From an uncultured Lachnospiraceae bacterium (GTDB lineage: Bacteria; Bacillota; Clostridia; Lachnospirales; Lachnospiraceae), in contig OMRF01000027.1 in NCBI GenBank assembly GCA_900313435.1, positions 1 through 11,119 of the forward strand: a stretch of 11,119 nt of DNA. The letters are read 5' to 3'. The notes under the pieces were generated by a model, which saw only the letters and a program-made list of their open reading frames with translations, did not search any database and was not told where the DNA came from. A program made the translations under genes and the position numbers. The first letter of the stretch is position 1, and each line of letters starts with the position of its first letter. This document shows, one piece after another, positions 1 to 7,501 of the stretch.

Positions 1-2
1 AG

Positions 3-2885
3 GGAAAGAATACTCTGACCTTTTTTCTCTTTGAATCCTCCACCTGCATGGTGATCCCCTGCGATACTGAGCTCGAACCTTCAGAAGAGGCCGGGAAGAA
101 GATCTCAAAGCTCATAGAAGATGAAAAAGACTGTCGGGCTCTCATGCTTTTCCCCGATGTTTATCACGCGAAAAGGCTTGACCTCTTTCTCGGTGCGCTC
201 AGTTTCAGCGACCCGGAATTTCCCGTCTGCGGCGCGGCTGCCGGAGGATCCTGGAAAGAAGGGATCATCGCTCCTATCTTTGTGTTTTCCGGAAGGGTCA
301 TAGAATGCGGTATCCTCTCAATACTCCTTTTCGGCAAAGAGCTCTATGCGAAGGGATCGATCCTTCGTGGCTGGAGTCCCATAGGGCGTGGCCATACCAT
401 CACGAAAACCGCTTCTCCGCTTGTAGTCTCTGAGGTGGATGGAGCCCCTGCCTCTTCTATATACAAAAAATACTTCAACATTGAAAAAGAAGATCCTTAT
501 TTCGTACAGAATATACTTGCCTTTCCATGGGTCTTACACCGTTCCAATGAACTTATCCCCCGCTCCGTGATCAGCGTGGATGAGGGCGGGAACCTTATCT
601 TCGGAAGTGATGTGATAGAAGGTGAGCGCTTCCATTTCTCCTACGGAAATGTCACGGAGATGTTGAAGGATTCCTATTCTGTCGTGAAGAACCTTGTTCC
701 CTTTACTCCCGAGGCTGTTTACCTCATGGTATGCGACAACAGACAAATGCACCTCGGCATAGAAGAGACAAAGGAGATCACACTTTTCAAGGATGCCTTT
801 CCTTCCATTTCCGGAGCAGGTGCCTTCGGTGAATTCTTCCATTTGGGTGACAATGTTCAGGCTCTCAACTGCACGATGCTGGCTCTCTCTTTGAGGGAAG
901 GTCCTGTCAAGGAGTCTGAGACCGCAGGGATCAAAGATCCGCAGGCTCCCGAGCACGGGATAATCCCCCTGCAGGACCGGCTCTTTACCTTCCTGAAGGA
1001 GACTTCAGATGAATATACTGCCCTTCGCGCCCGGGAAAGGGAGCATGAGCTTCACAACAGGATCAAACTGGAGCATGCGGCCTCTGAGGCAAAATCCGAA
1101 TTCCTTTCAAGTGTCTCTCATGAGATCAGGACTCCTATAAATGCCATCCTGGGAATGAACGAGATGATACTTCGGGAATCTACCGAGGAAACTATCCTCG
1201 ATTATTCCGAAGACATTCGTTCTGCCGGAAATTCGCTGCTCTCTCTCGTAAATGACATCCTTGATTTTTCAAAGATAGAGGCAGGAAAGCTTTCTCTTCT
1301 CCCTGTCGAATATTCTCTTTCCTCTCTATTGAATGACATCGTGAACATGATAACTCCCCTGGCAAAAAAGAAAGGTCTCGAGATCCAGCTGGATTATAAT
1401 GAAGATATTCCAGACCGTCTCTATGGTGACACCGTCCGTATCAGACAGGTCCTTGTCAATATAATGACAAACGCCGTGAAATATACTGATGAGGGTTCTG
1501 TAAAGTTGACCCTGGACTACCAAAAGACAAAGCGCGACGAGATCAATCTGGAATATCACTGCATCGATACCGGTATCGGCATAAAGGAAGAGGACATGTC
1601 AAAGCTGTTCTCTCCCTTTGAGCAGATAGAAAACGGCAACAGAAGCCGTATCGAAGGTACTGGACTTGGAATGTCGATCTCAAAGAACCTTTTGAACATC
1701 ATGGGTTCGGATCTTAATGTAAAGAGCGAGTACCAGAAAGGCTCCGACTTTTCCTTCGTCATCCGCCAAAAGGTCTTCTCCTTCGAGCCGATCGGCCCCT
1801 ACATGAAGGATATGAGGAAAAAAGGCCTCTCGGAAAGGATCCTGAAGGAGTCCTTCCATGCCCCGGATGCCATTATCCTCATAGTTGACGATATGGAGGT
1901 GAACCTGGCTGTCGCGAAAAACCTCCTGAAGCGCACGAAGATCAAGATCGATACAGCGCTTTCAGGTCAGGAAGCGATAAGGCTCTGTCAGGAAAAGAAA
2001 TATGACATCATCTTCATGGATCACCGTATGCCCGGGATGGAAGGGACTGAAGCCATGAAAAAAATACATGAACTTCCTTCCGGAAACCCGAATGAGGAAA
2101 CTCCGATCATCGTCCTTACGGCAAATGCCGTGGCGGGAAGCAGGGAAAAATTCATGGAAGAAGGTTTTGACGATTATATACCAAAGCCGATAAATCCGCC
2201 TGAGCTTGAAAAGCTTATAAAAGAGTTTCTGCCTCCGGAGAAGGTTTTATTGATAAATGAGGATGACGAGGCTCCTCCCGGAGTTGAAGCCCTCTCCCCC
2301 TTCCTTAAAGCACTTATTCATGATCCCGATATTGATGTAGTAAGCGGAGTCGCTTCCTGCGGTGGGAACGAGACCTATGAAAAGGTTCTAATGGAACTGT
2401 GCCAGACTGCAGGCGAAAAGATCGACATCATAAAACAGGATCTTGAGGAGGAGAACTACAAAGATTACACCATAAGGGTGCATTCCCTGAAGAGCACTGC
2501 CCGTCTTGCCGGGATCAATATCCTCTCCCGCCATGCAGCTTATCTTGAAAAATGCGGGGATACCCTTCGTACTGAAGAGATAATTCGAAAGACCCCCCGC
2601 CTGCTGAAGGAATACAAGAGGATCGCATCAACCATAGAGGAGGCGATCCCGAAGGAAGACCCCTCCGAAAAGAAGGAGATCACCGGGGAAATGCTGAAAG
2701 AAGCATATCAGGCGATATATGAAAGTGTGCTGGCCTTTGATTTTGACGGGGCCGACAACGTCATGGCAGAACTCCAACACTACCGTATACCGGAGGAAGA
2801 AGTGGAACGTTTCAACAAATTATCCCTTCTACTCACAAATGTGGATCATGACGGGATAGAAGCAATGTTTAGGGGCAGCAAGTAA
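3..2885 (+). CDS. FIST-domain hybrid sensor histidine kinase with receiver and HPt domains (5' partial)
   Basis: This is a soluble-looking hybrid sensor kinase cut by the left edge. The frame is open from base 3, and the first ATG (48) has no Shine-Dalgarno sequence, so the true start lies upstream. Counting from that ATG, residues about 1-185 resemble FIST_N and 190-295 FIST_C, a sensory module proposed to bind small ligands such as amino acids. A charged helical linker (310-345) leads to HisKA with H-box SHEIRTP (phospho-acceptor H358). The ATPase domain follows, with N475 in the N-box, DTGIGI from 507 and GTGLG from 537. A receiver spans about 620-735 (IVDD, acceptor D658 in MDHRMP, KP near its end). 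An HPt domain has H812 in VHSLKS. The last ~60 residues are helical and unassigned. No membrane segment is visible. All phosphorelay residues are intact. The next gene, one base away, is the likely final acceptor. The domain order is clear; the ligand is unknown. Confidence 0.93.
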   Translation, partial: GKNTLTFFLFESSTCMVIPCDTELEPSEEAGKKISKLIEDEKDCRALMLFPDVYHAKRLDLFLGALSFSDPEFPVCGAAAGGSWKEGIIAPIFVFSGRVIECGILSILLFGKELYAKGSILRGWSPIGRGHTITKTASPLVVSEVDGAPASSIYKKYFNIEKEDPYFVQNILAFPWVLHRSNELIPRSVISVDEGGNLIFGSDVIEGERFHFSYGNVTEMLKDSYSVVKNLVPFTPEAVYLMVCDNRQMHLGIEETKEITLFKDAFPSISGAGAFGEFFHLGDNVQALNCTMLALSLREGPVKESETAGIKDPQAPEHGIIPLQDRLFTFLKETSDEYTALRAREREHELHNRIKLEHAASEAKSEFLSSVSHEIRTPINAILGMNEMILRESTEETILDYSEDIRSAGNSLLSLVNDILDFSKIEAGKLSLLPVEYSLSSLLNDIVNMITPLAKKKGLEIQLDYNEDIPDRLYGDTVRIRQVLVNIMTNAVKYTDEGSVKLTLDYQKTKRDEINLEYHCIDTGIGIKEEDMSKLFSPFEQIENGNRSRIEGTGLGMSISKNLLNIMGSDLNVKSEYQKGSDFSFVIRQKVFSFEPIGPYMKDMRKKGLSERILKESFHAPDAIILIVDDMEVNLAVAKNLLKRTKIKIDTALSGQEAIRLCQEKKYDIIFMDHRMPGMEGTEAMKKIHELPSGNPNEETPIIVLTANAVAGSREKFMEEGFDDYIPKPINPPELEKLIKEFLPPEKVLLINEDDEAPPGVEALSPFLKALIHDPDIDVVSGVASCGGNETYEKVLMELCQTAGEKIDIIKQDLEEENYKDYTIRVHSLKSTARLAGINILSRHAAYLEKCGDTLRTEEIIRKTPRLLKEYKRIASTIEEAIPKEDPSEKKEITGEMLKEAYQAIYESVLAFDFDGADNVMAELQHYRIPEEEVERFNKLSLLLTNVDHDGIEAMFRGSK

Positions 2886-2886
2886 G

Positions 2887-3666
2887 GTGGAAAAGAAAAC
2901 AGACAATACAACAGTCCTCATTTCAAAGGGCTCCCTGTTCCTGGTAAACAACATCAGGGACACCCTCGCAAAAAGCGGATATAACGTCATTGATTCCGCG
3001 CCCGAGGTAGAGAGTCTTCAGGATCTTCGTACAGAATCGGATATCTTCATCTTCTATCTCGGCGATTTCATTGAAGAGACAAAGGAAGCCATTGTTTTTT
3101 TAAAAGACATGATCATAGAGGATGAAAAGGAGCTCTATCTGATCGGTTCGCCGGAAGAGATCAGCACCTTTTGCCGCTATGTCCCGAAAAACTATGTAAG
3201 GAAGGCTCTGGAGCGGCCTTTGAACGTCAAGGATCTCTTGACCGCACTTGAAGAAACTGAAGTAGATTCTGACAAGAAAAAATCAGTTCTGGTCGTAGAC
3301 GATGACGGAACATATCTGCGTTCTGTCCATGACTGGCTTTCCGGAAAGTACCAGGTCGTAATGGTAAACTCCGGAATGAACGCTATCACATATCTTGGAA
3401 CCCATACTCCGGATCTCGTATTACTTGACTACATGATGCCGGTCTGTGACGGCCCCATGGTCCTTGAAATGATGAGATCTGATTCAAACCTCGCGGACAT
3501 CCCTGTCATATTCCTTACGGGAAAGAGCGATCGGGAAAGCGTGAGCAAGGTACTTGAAATGCGCCCCGCGGGCTATCTGCTCAAATCCATGAACCCTTAC
3601 CAGCTCGTGAAGGCAGTTGAGCACTTCTTTGAACAGCAGAAGATCAAACCTCAGAAAAAGAAATGA
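2887..3666 (+). CDS. Two-domain response regulator, degenerate plus canonical receiver
   Basis: This 259-residue protein has two receiver-like halves and no visible output domain. The C-terminal half (about 133-255) is a normal CheY-like receiver: acidic cluster D138-D140, phospho-acceptor D181 in LLDYMMP, T211 in LTGK and K233 in LLKSM. In the N-terminal half (about 8-120) the fold pattern persists, ending in an ALERPLNVKDL stretch that mimics the usual KP-loop with Arg for Lys. The acidic pair and a clear phospho-acceptor are missing, so it looks degenerate. The start is a GTG one base after the kinase stop, with AGGGG at 2871-2875; no in-frame ATG is nearby. The stop overlaps the next gene by four bases (ATGA). 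Adjacency suggests it takes phosphate from the upstream HPt domain, which is inference. Output is probably through protein contacts, perhaps via the N-terminal half. Confidence 0.9.
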   Translation: MEKKTDNTTVLISKGSLFLVNNIRDTLAKSGYNVIDSAPEVESLQDLRTESDIFIFYLGDFIEETKEAIVFLKDMIIEDEKELYLIGSPEEISTFCRYVPKNYVRKALERPLNVKDLLTALEETEVDSDKKKSVLVVDDDGTYLRSVHDWLSGKYQVVMVNSGMNAITYLGTHTPDLVLLDYMMPVCDGPMVLEMMRSDSNLADIPVIFLTGKSDRESVSKVLEMRPAGYLLKSMNPYQLVKAVEHFFEQQKIKPQKKK

Positions 3667-4595
3667 TAAAGAAACTCCTTAAAATAATAATCCCCATAGC
3701 GATCGCCTTTGTGGCCGCCCTTTTCATCGTGATCCTTCCTATGAGCACAGCATATTCTGTCTGCCATCCCAAAGGGCTTTCCCTGGAAGAAGAGATAGCT
3801 TTTGAAAAGGAAAACGGGCTTTGGGGAAACTTTGACTCCTATGAAAAGGAGGATTATCAAGCTTTGGGGAAGGATGGCTATGTTCTTCACTGCACTCTTG
3901 TTAAAAGCCAAAAAGCGTCAGACCGGTATGTGATAATATCCCACGGCTACAATTCAAACCGCTATGGAGCCGTAAAATATGTGGATGCTTACACCGCCCT
4001 TGACTTCAATTGCATAATATACGACATGAGAGGACATGGGGAAAACGAAAGAACCGTCTGTACCGAAGGGTACTATGAGGGCGAGGATCTTGACTGTCTC
4101 ATAAAGGATACTTATGAAAGATTCGGAAGCGGCATACTCCTCGGGCTTCACGGCGAATCAATGGGGGCCGCCACAAGCCTCTGCAGTCTCGTTAAAAAGC
4201 CCGATGTGAAATTCGTCATTTCAGACTGCTCCTTCTCAAATCTTTACGACCTTATGAAATATAGTGCTGAAAAGCAACATCAGGGCTTTATGCTGCCGCT
4301 CGTAAACATGTGGTCCTCCCTGATCAACGGCTTTGATCTTCACGACACCTCTCCTGTTGATTCGATAGACAAAAGCACGGTACCTTTATGCTTTATCCAC
4401 GGAACAGAGGATGATATCATTCCAAAAGAGATGAGTGAAATGCTCGCCGCTTCCTGCGATGGAGCCTCATATATACACTTTGTGCCCAAAGCCGGACACG
4501 CCCAGTCAAGAAAAGTCCTTGGAACGGACTCCTACTCGATGATCATACTTGGCTTTCTGTCAAGTGAAGAAATAATCGAAATGCCGGAAACGTAA
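3663..4595 (+). CDS. Membrane-anchored alpha/beta hydrolase (serine aminopeptidase S33-like)
   Basis: This 310-residue protein starts with KK followed by a hydrophobic segment at about residues 5-27 that would act as an uncleaved signal anchor, placing the enzyme outside the membrane. An alpha/beta hydrolase fold follows. The HG oxyanion motif is in ISHGYN, the nucleophile elbow GESMG has S166, the acid is D250 in HGTEDD, and the base is H279 in AGHAQS. The triad is complete and ordered as in esterases, lipases and S33-type peptidases. The substrate cannot be read from the sequence. The ATG sits inside the stop of the receiver gene (ATGA), implying translational coupling with the signalling genes. 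A role in modifying envelope lipids or peptides would fit, but is inference. Confidence 0.88.
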   Translation: MIKKLLKIIIPIAIAFVAALFIVILPMSTAYSVCHPKGLSLEEEIAFEKENGLWGNFDSYEKEDYQALGKDGYVLHCTLVKSQKASDRYVIISHGYNSNRYGAVKYVDAYTALDFNCIIYDMRGHGENERTVCTEGYYEGEDLDCLIKDTYERFGSGILLGLHGESMGAATSLCSLVKKPDVKFVISDCSFSNLYDLMKYSAEKQHQGFMLPLVNMWSSLINGFDLHDTSPVDSIDKSTVPLCFIHGTEDDIIPKEMSEMLAASCDGASYIHFVPKAGHAQSRKVLGTDSYSMIILGFLSSEEIIEMPET

Positions 4596-4624
4596 CGGCT
4601 GCTTTTAGAAAGAAGGTGTTTTAA

Positions 4625-5230
4625 ATGTCTGAAGGAAAACAGCTCATCATCTCTATAGGAAGGGAATTCGGTTCGGGCGGTCACGAGATCGCAGAACAGA
4701 TCGCAAATGATCTTTCTCTGCCCCTCTATGACTACAACCTGATGCGTGTGATTGCTGAAGAAAAGGAGCTTTCCGATTCAAAGACTCTGGAAAAATATGA
4801 TGAACTCCCCCGCTTTCCGATAAACATCTCTGTCAGAGGCTATTCTTCTTCGCCGGAACAGAATTTCGCTATCATGCAGTTTAATTATCTTAAGGAAAAG
4901 GCTGCTGCCGGAGAATCCTTTGTCATCGTCGGCCGCTGCGCTGAAACCGTTCTCAAGGAGTTCAAGTGCCTCATCCCCATCTTCATTCTTGCGGATCACG
5001 ACAAAAAAGTAGAGAGGATAATGAAGATATACCAACTCGACAAAAAGGAAGCTGAACGTACCGTAAGGGACCAGAACAAAAAGAGAAGGGCCTATCACAA
5101 TTATTATTCTACCGCGAAATGGGGAGACTCAAGGCTCTACGACCTTTCCGTCAATTCCTCAAAGCTTGGACTGGAAAAAACAAAGAAATTGATCGAAGAT
5201 TATATCGCTCAAAGAAGAGAGCTGCTCTGA
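4625..5230 (+). CDS. Cytidylate kinase-like family protein
   Basis: This 201-residue protein resembles the cytidylate kinase-like family (PF13189 type), P-loop proteins common in Clostridia and distinct from true Cmk. The N-terminal nucleotide loop reads IGREFGSGG (residues 11-19) and has no Lys where a classical Walker A motif has GK[ST], as is usual for this family. Other recognisable elements are a GRCAE motif, a FILAD strand followed by basic KKVERI, and a basic stretch NKKRRAYHNYY likely near the phosphate-binding lid. A GAAGGTG ribosome binding site at 4612-4618 supports the ATG. It lies 29 bases after the hydrolase, and its TGA overlaps the next gene's ATG by one base. Nucleotide kinase activity is presumed from family, not shown; the substrate is uncertain. 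Confidence 0.85.
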   Translation: MSEGKQLIISIGREFGSGGHEIAEQIANDLSLPLYDYNLMRVIAEEKELSDSKTLEKYDELPRFPINISVRGYSSSPEQNFAIMQFNYLKEKAAAGESFVIVGRCAETVLKEFKCLIPIFILADHDKKVERIMKIYQLDKKEAERTVRDQNKKRRAYHNYYSTAKWGDSRLYDLSVNSSKLGLEKTKKLIEDYIAQRRELL

Positions 5231-6021
5231 TGAGTAAACGTTCTGTCGTTTTTCTTGACCTCGATATGACTCTCTGGGACAAAGAGCTGATCATCCCAAA
5301 GAGCGCTGCTTCTTCGATAGAAAAAGCCATTGAAAAGGGAAACCTCGTCTTTTTAAACACCGGGCGAAGCCGCGGCAACACCCACTACAGGGATCTTGAG
5401 GCTCTCCCCTTGAGCGGGATGCTCTGTGCCTGCGGAGGTCATATAGAATACGAAAAAAAGATCCTGAAGGAGACCCTGGTTCCCTGGGAGACTGTGAAGA
5501 AAGCCCTCCACATATTCTCGGAAGAGCATATGCCGGTGGTTGTCGAGGGAAGGGATGCCCACTTTATGAACCGGGAAGATTTTGACAACGACCCTTATGT
5601 CAGCACTCTTTGGAAAAGGCTTGGTTCCTTTGCCCATACCCTCTCCGAGCTCTCGGAGAAAGACGCGGTAAACAAGTTTTCCTGTGATATCACGGCAAAG
5701 ACAGACTTTTTCAGGGTTAAGTCCCTTCTTTCAGATGACTTTGATTTCATTGACCACAACGGCGTGGTGGTCGAGATAGTCCCCAAGGGGCTCTCCAAGG
5801 CAAAAGGGATACAGGATCTTCTTTCTTTCACAGGGGACGATCCTGAAAATGTCTTTGCCTTCGGCGATAGTATGAATGATCTTGAAATGATCGAAAGCGC
5901 GGCCCACGGAATAGCCATGGGAAATGCCGCTCCTCTCATAAAGGAAAAAGCCGACTTCGTGACGACTGACATCCACGAAGACGGCATCAAAAACGCTTTT
6001 CTGCACTTTGGTCTCATTTGA
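5230..6021 (+). CDS. Cof-type HAD-superfamily phosphatase
   Basis: This 263-residue hydrolase carries all four HAD motifs. Motif I is DLDMT with D10 as nucleophile and D12 as acid/base, T44 in LNTGR is motif II, Lys around 190 in GLSKAKG is motif III, and GDSMND (D213, D217) is motif IV and the Mg2+ site. The roughly 100 residues between motifs II and III form a C2-type cap, as in the Cof/YidA group that removes phosphate from sugar phosphates, flavin precursors and similar small molecules. The substrate cannot be told from sequence. I chose the ATG at 5230, which gives TGATG overlap with the preceding stop and has AAGAAGAGAG just upstream. An in-frame ATG at 5119 has no ribosome binding site and would lie inside the preceding gene. 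It is the last gene of the plus-strand run. Confidence 0.9.
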   Translation: MSKRSVVFLDLDMTLWDKELIIPKSAASSIEKAIEKGNLVFLNTGRSRGNTHYRDLEALPLSGMLCACGGHIEYEKKILKETLVPWETVKKALHIFSEEHMPVVVEGRDAHFMNREDFDNDPYVSTLWKRLGSFAHTLSELSEKDAVNKFSCDITAKTDFFRVKSLLSDDFDFIDHNGVVVEIVPKGLSKAKGIQDLLSFTGDDPENVFAFGDSMNDLEMIESAAHGIAMGNAAPLIKEKADFVTTDIHEDGIKNAFLHFGLI

Positions 6022-6032
6022 GACTTTATTTC
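6011..6032 (+). terminator. Possible weak terminator at the end of the sensor-kinase operon
   Basis: The arms GTCTCA and TGAGAC (6011-6016 and 6019-6024) form a short hairpin around the HAD stop codon, followed by a T-rich tract (TTTATTTCTTT, 6025 on). The stem is only 5-6 bp and the T-tract is interrupted. Read leftward there is no T run, so it would act only on plus-strand transcripts. It is the sole candidate at a convergent junction with 4 bases between stop codons. Confidence 0.3.
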
Positions 6033-7501
6033 TTTGGCGAACCAAAGGGTGTCCCTTCATAGTTCCACCCGGACATCGTAAGGTTCACGAATTCCACAAA
6101 ATCGACCGTGTACATATGCCGTCCCAAAAAGTTATTGTAGAATCGGAAGACCGGATTCGCCTCTTTTTCACTCGACGAATACCAGGCTATACCTTCATCG
6201 GACCATCCTATACTCTTTAAGGAGTCCCTCTCCGAAGCATCACTTGTATAGAAATGCTCCCCGCCTCCACCGTTATTATAAAGCCTGTATACAGCATTAT
6301 CCTCTTTTCCTTCCGAATAGCAGGAAAAAGCCGTGCCCTCATCATTCCAGCCAAGTTTCAAAAGGAAGTCTCTCTCCTTCTCATCATTTGTCAGAAAATG
6401 CTCGGATGAATTTGGATTGTAAACCCTGAATACCGGAAGTACTTCAGTGACCACAGGATCATTATTATCGAAGAAGACCTGCTTACTCCCCGAAGGATAG
6501 CATACAAGCTTCTGCTCGTAGCCATATCTTTCGGTAAGCAATTCATCCGCTATTTTTTGGGCATAAGTATAGCCCTCCTTCAAAGTGATGCAACTGTCCA
6601 GATCGCTATCGGCAGGCATTGAGTCTGTCCACCCCGTCATATATTCGTAGCCGGTGCCTTCCAGAAGTCCAATGGTCATGACCCCGCCATAATAATAACT
6701 GCCGTTCCTTTTTACCGGTATGAGATAGGAATACTCTCCCTTTTTCGTCGCGCAAATAAGATAATAATCAGAGTCCCTGAACTCTCCCGACATAGCCTTC
6801 GGAAGAGACTCATCCTCTTTTGCATAAGCCCCTTCAGAAAAGATACCTGCAACACTTTCTAAAAAGCCTTCCTCCTCAGCGTCAGTCCTTATCATATGAA
6901 GATCATTATCCGTGCTTTTATCAACACTAAGTCCCTGAGTCTGAACAAAGGCTCCTGACCCGCAGCAATCCAATATCAGTGCCTTCTTCCCCTTATATTT
7001 GTCAAAAAGCTTCTTCAGCTCGCTGACGGCATAATAATCAATACCATTTCCGCTCTTGTCCAAAAAACAGAGCGCGCCGTCATAATACTGCTGGCTTGAA
7101 AAACTATCCTTCGCTGCAACCGCACCGTGTCCGGAATAATAAAACAGCGTCAGATCGTCGCCGTCAGCCTTTGAGAAAACCTTAGCCACTGCCTTTTCCA
7201 TATCTTTCTTTGTGCTGTTCAAAATCTTTGAAACCTCAGCATAAGGGGCCTTTAATGTCTTCAGCATATCCTCCATGGAATCTGCGCAGTACTGAGGGCC
7301 GTTCAATTCATCCTTCGTACCGGGATAGGTATTTCCGATGATGACTGCCCTGTATGTCACGACACCGTCCGAAGCCGAAACAGCCTTTACGGGGATTATA
7401 GGAAGGGACAAAGTAAAAAGTACTGCCACCATAAGAAGTGGCAGCAGCATTCTTTTTATTTTACTTTTTGATACTTTTTCAGATCGCTTCACCATCAGCA
7501 T
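6026..7501 (-). CDS. Secreted caspase-like (clan CD) cysteine peptidase with DUF5648-type repeats
   Basis: This 491-residue protein has a signal peptide: basic n-region (residues 5-17), hydrophobic core (18-38) and possible AxA-like sites near residues 40 and 43. The caspase-like domain (about 50-345) has the catalytic His in YYSGHG (H125) and Cys in LDCCGSG, where alignment to the metacaspase D-x-C-x-S-G pattern points to C180. An EF-hand-like loop (D298, D300, D302, E309; DSDLDSCITLKE) lies late in the domain and may bind Ca2+. Three repeats at about 355-395, 402-443 and 449-488 match DUF5648 (PF18885), whose role is unknown; surface or polymer binding is a guess. The start overlaps the upstream GGDEF gene by 23 bases, with GAGAGAG just before the ATG; in-frame ATG 7495 and GTG 7492 are alternatives. 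Fold and export are well supported; the substrate is unknown. Confidence 0.88.
   Translation of the reverse strand: MLMVKRSEKVSKSKIKRMLLPLLMVAVLFTLSLPIIPVKAVSASDGVVTYRAVIIGNTYPGTKDELNGPQYCADSMEDMLKTLKAPYAEVSKILNSTKKDMEKAVAKVFSKADGDDLTLFYYSGHGAVAAKDSFSSQQYYDGALCFLDKSGNGIDYYAVSELKKLFDKYKGKKALILDCCGSGAFVQTQGLSVDKSTDNDLHMIRTDAEEEGFLESVAGIFSEGAYAKEDESLPKAMSGEFRDSDYYLICATKKGEYSYLIPVKRNGSYYYGGVMTIGLLEGTGYEYMTGWTDSMPADSDLDSCITLKEGYTYAQKIADELLTERYGYEQKLVCYPSGSKQVFFDNNDPVVTEVLPVFRVYNPNSSEHFLTNDEKERDFLLKLGWNDEGTAFSCYSEGKEDNAVYRLYNNGGGGEHFYTSDASERDSLKSIGWSDEGIAWYSSSEKEANPVFRFYNNFLGRHMYTVDFVEFVNLTMSGWNYEGTPFGSPKK
6038..6439 (-). repeat. Three DUF5648-type protein repeats in the caspase-like protein
   Basis: Three units of about 40 residues each contain V[FY]R[VLF]YN, then H[FM][YL]T, then GW..EG followed by a small residue. 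Spacing of the aromatic and Gly-Trp positions is kept in all three, while the DNA has diverged, so this is a protein-level repeat and not a recent duplication. The third copy is most divergent (RHMYT for EHFYT). Confidence 0.75.

Noticed and set aside
48..50. ATG as the start of the FIST kinase
   Set aside because: The frame stays open to the left edge and the bases before it are pyrimidine-rich with no ribosome binding site; the FIST_N domain also appears to begin earlier.
534..956. A 140-codon minus-strand open frame opposite the FIST region
   Set aside because: It is antisense to a well-supported domain, with no start signal and no family pattern.
5119..5229. Longer start for the HAD phosphatase
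   Set aside because: The extra N-terminus is a frame-shifted reading of the preceding gene; HAD motif I begins right after the ATG at 5230, which has its own ribosome binding site.
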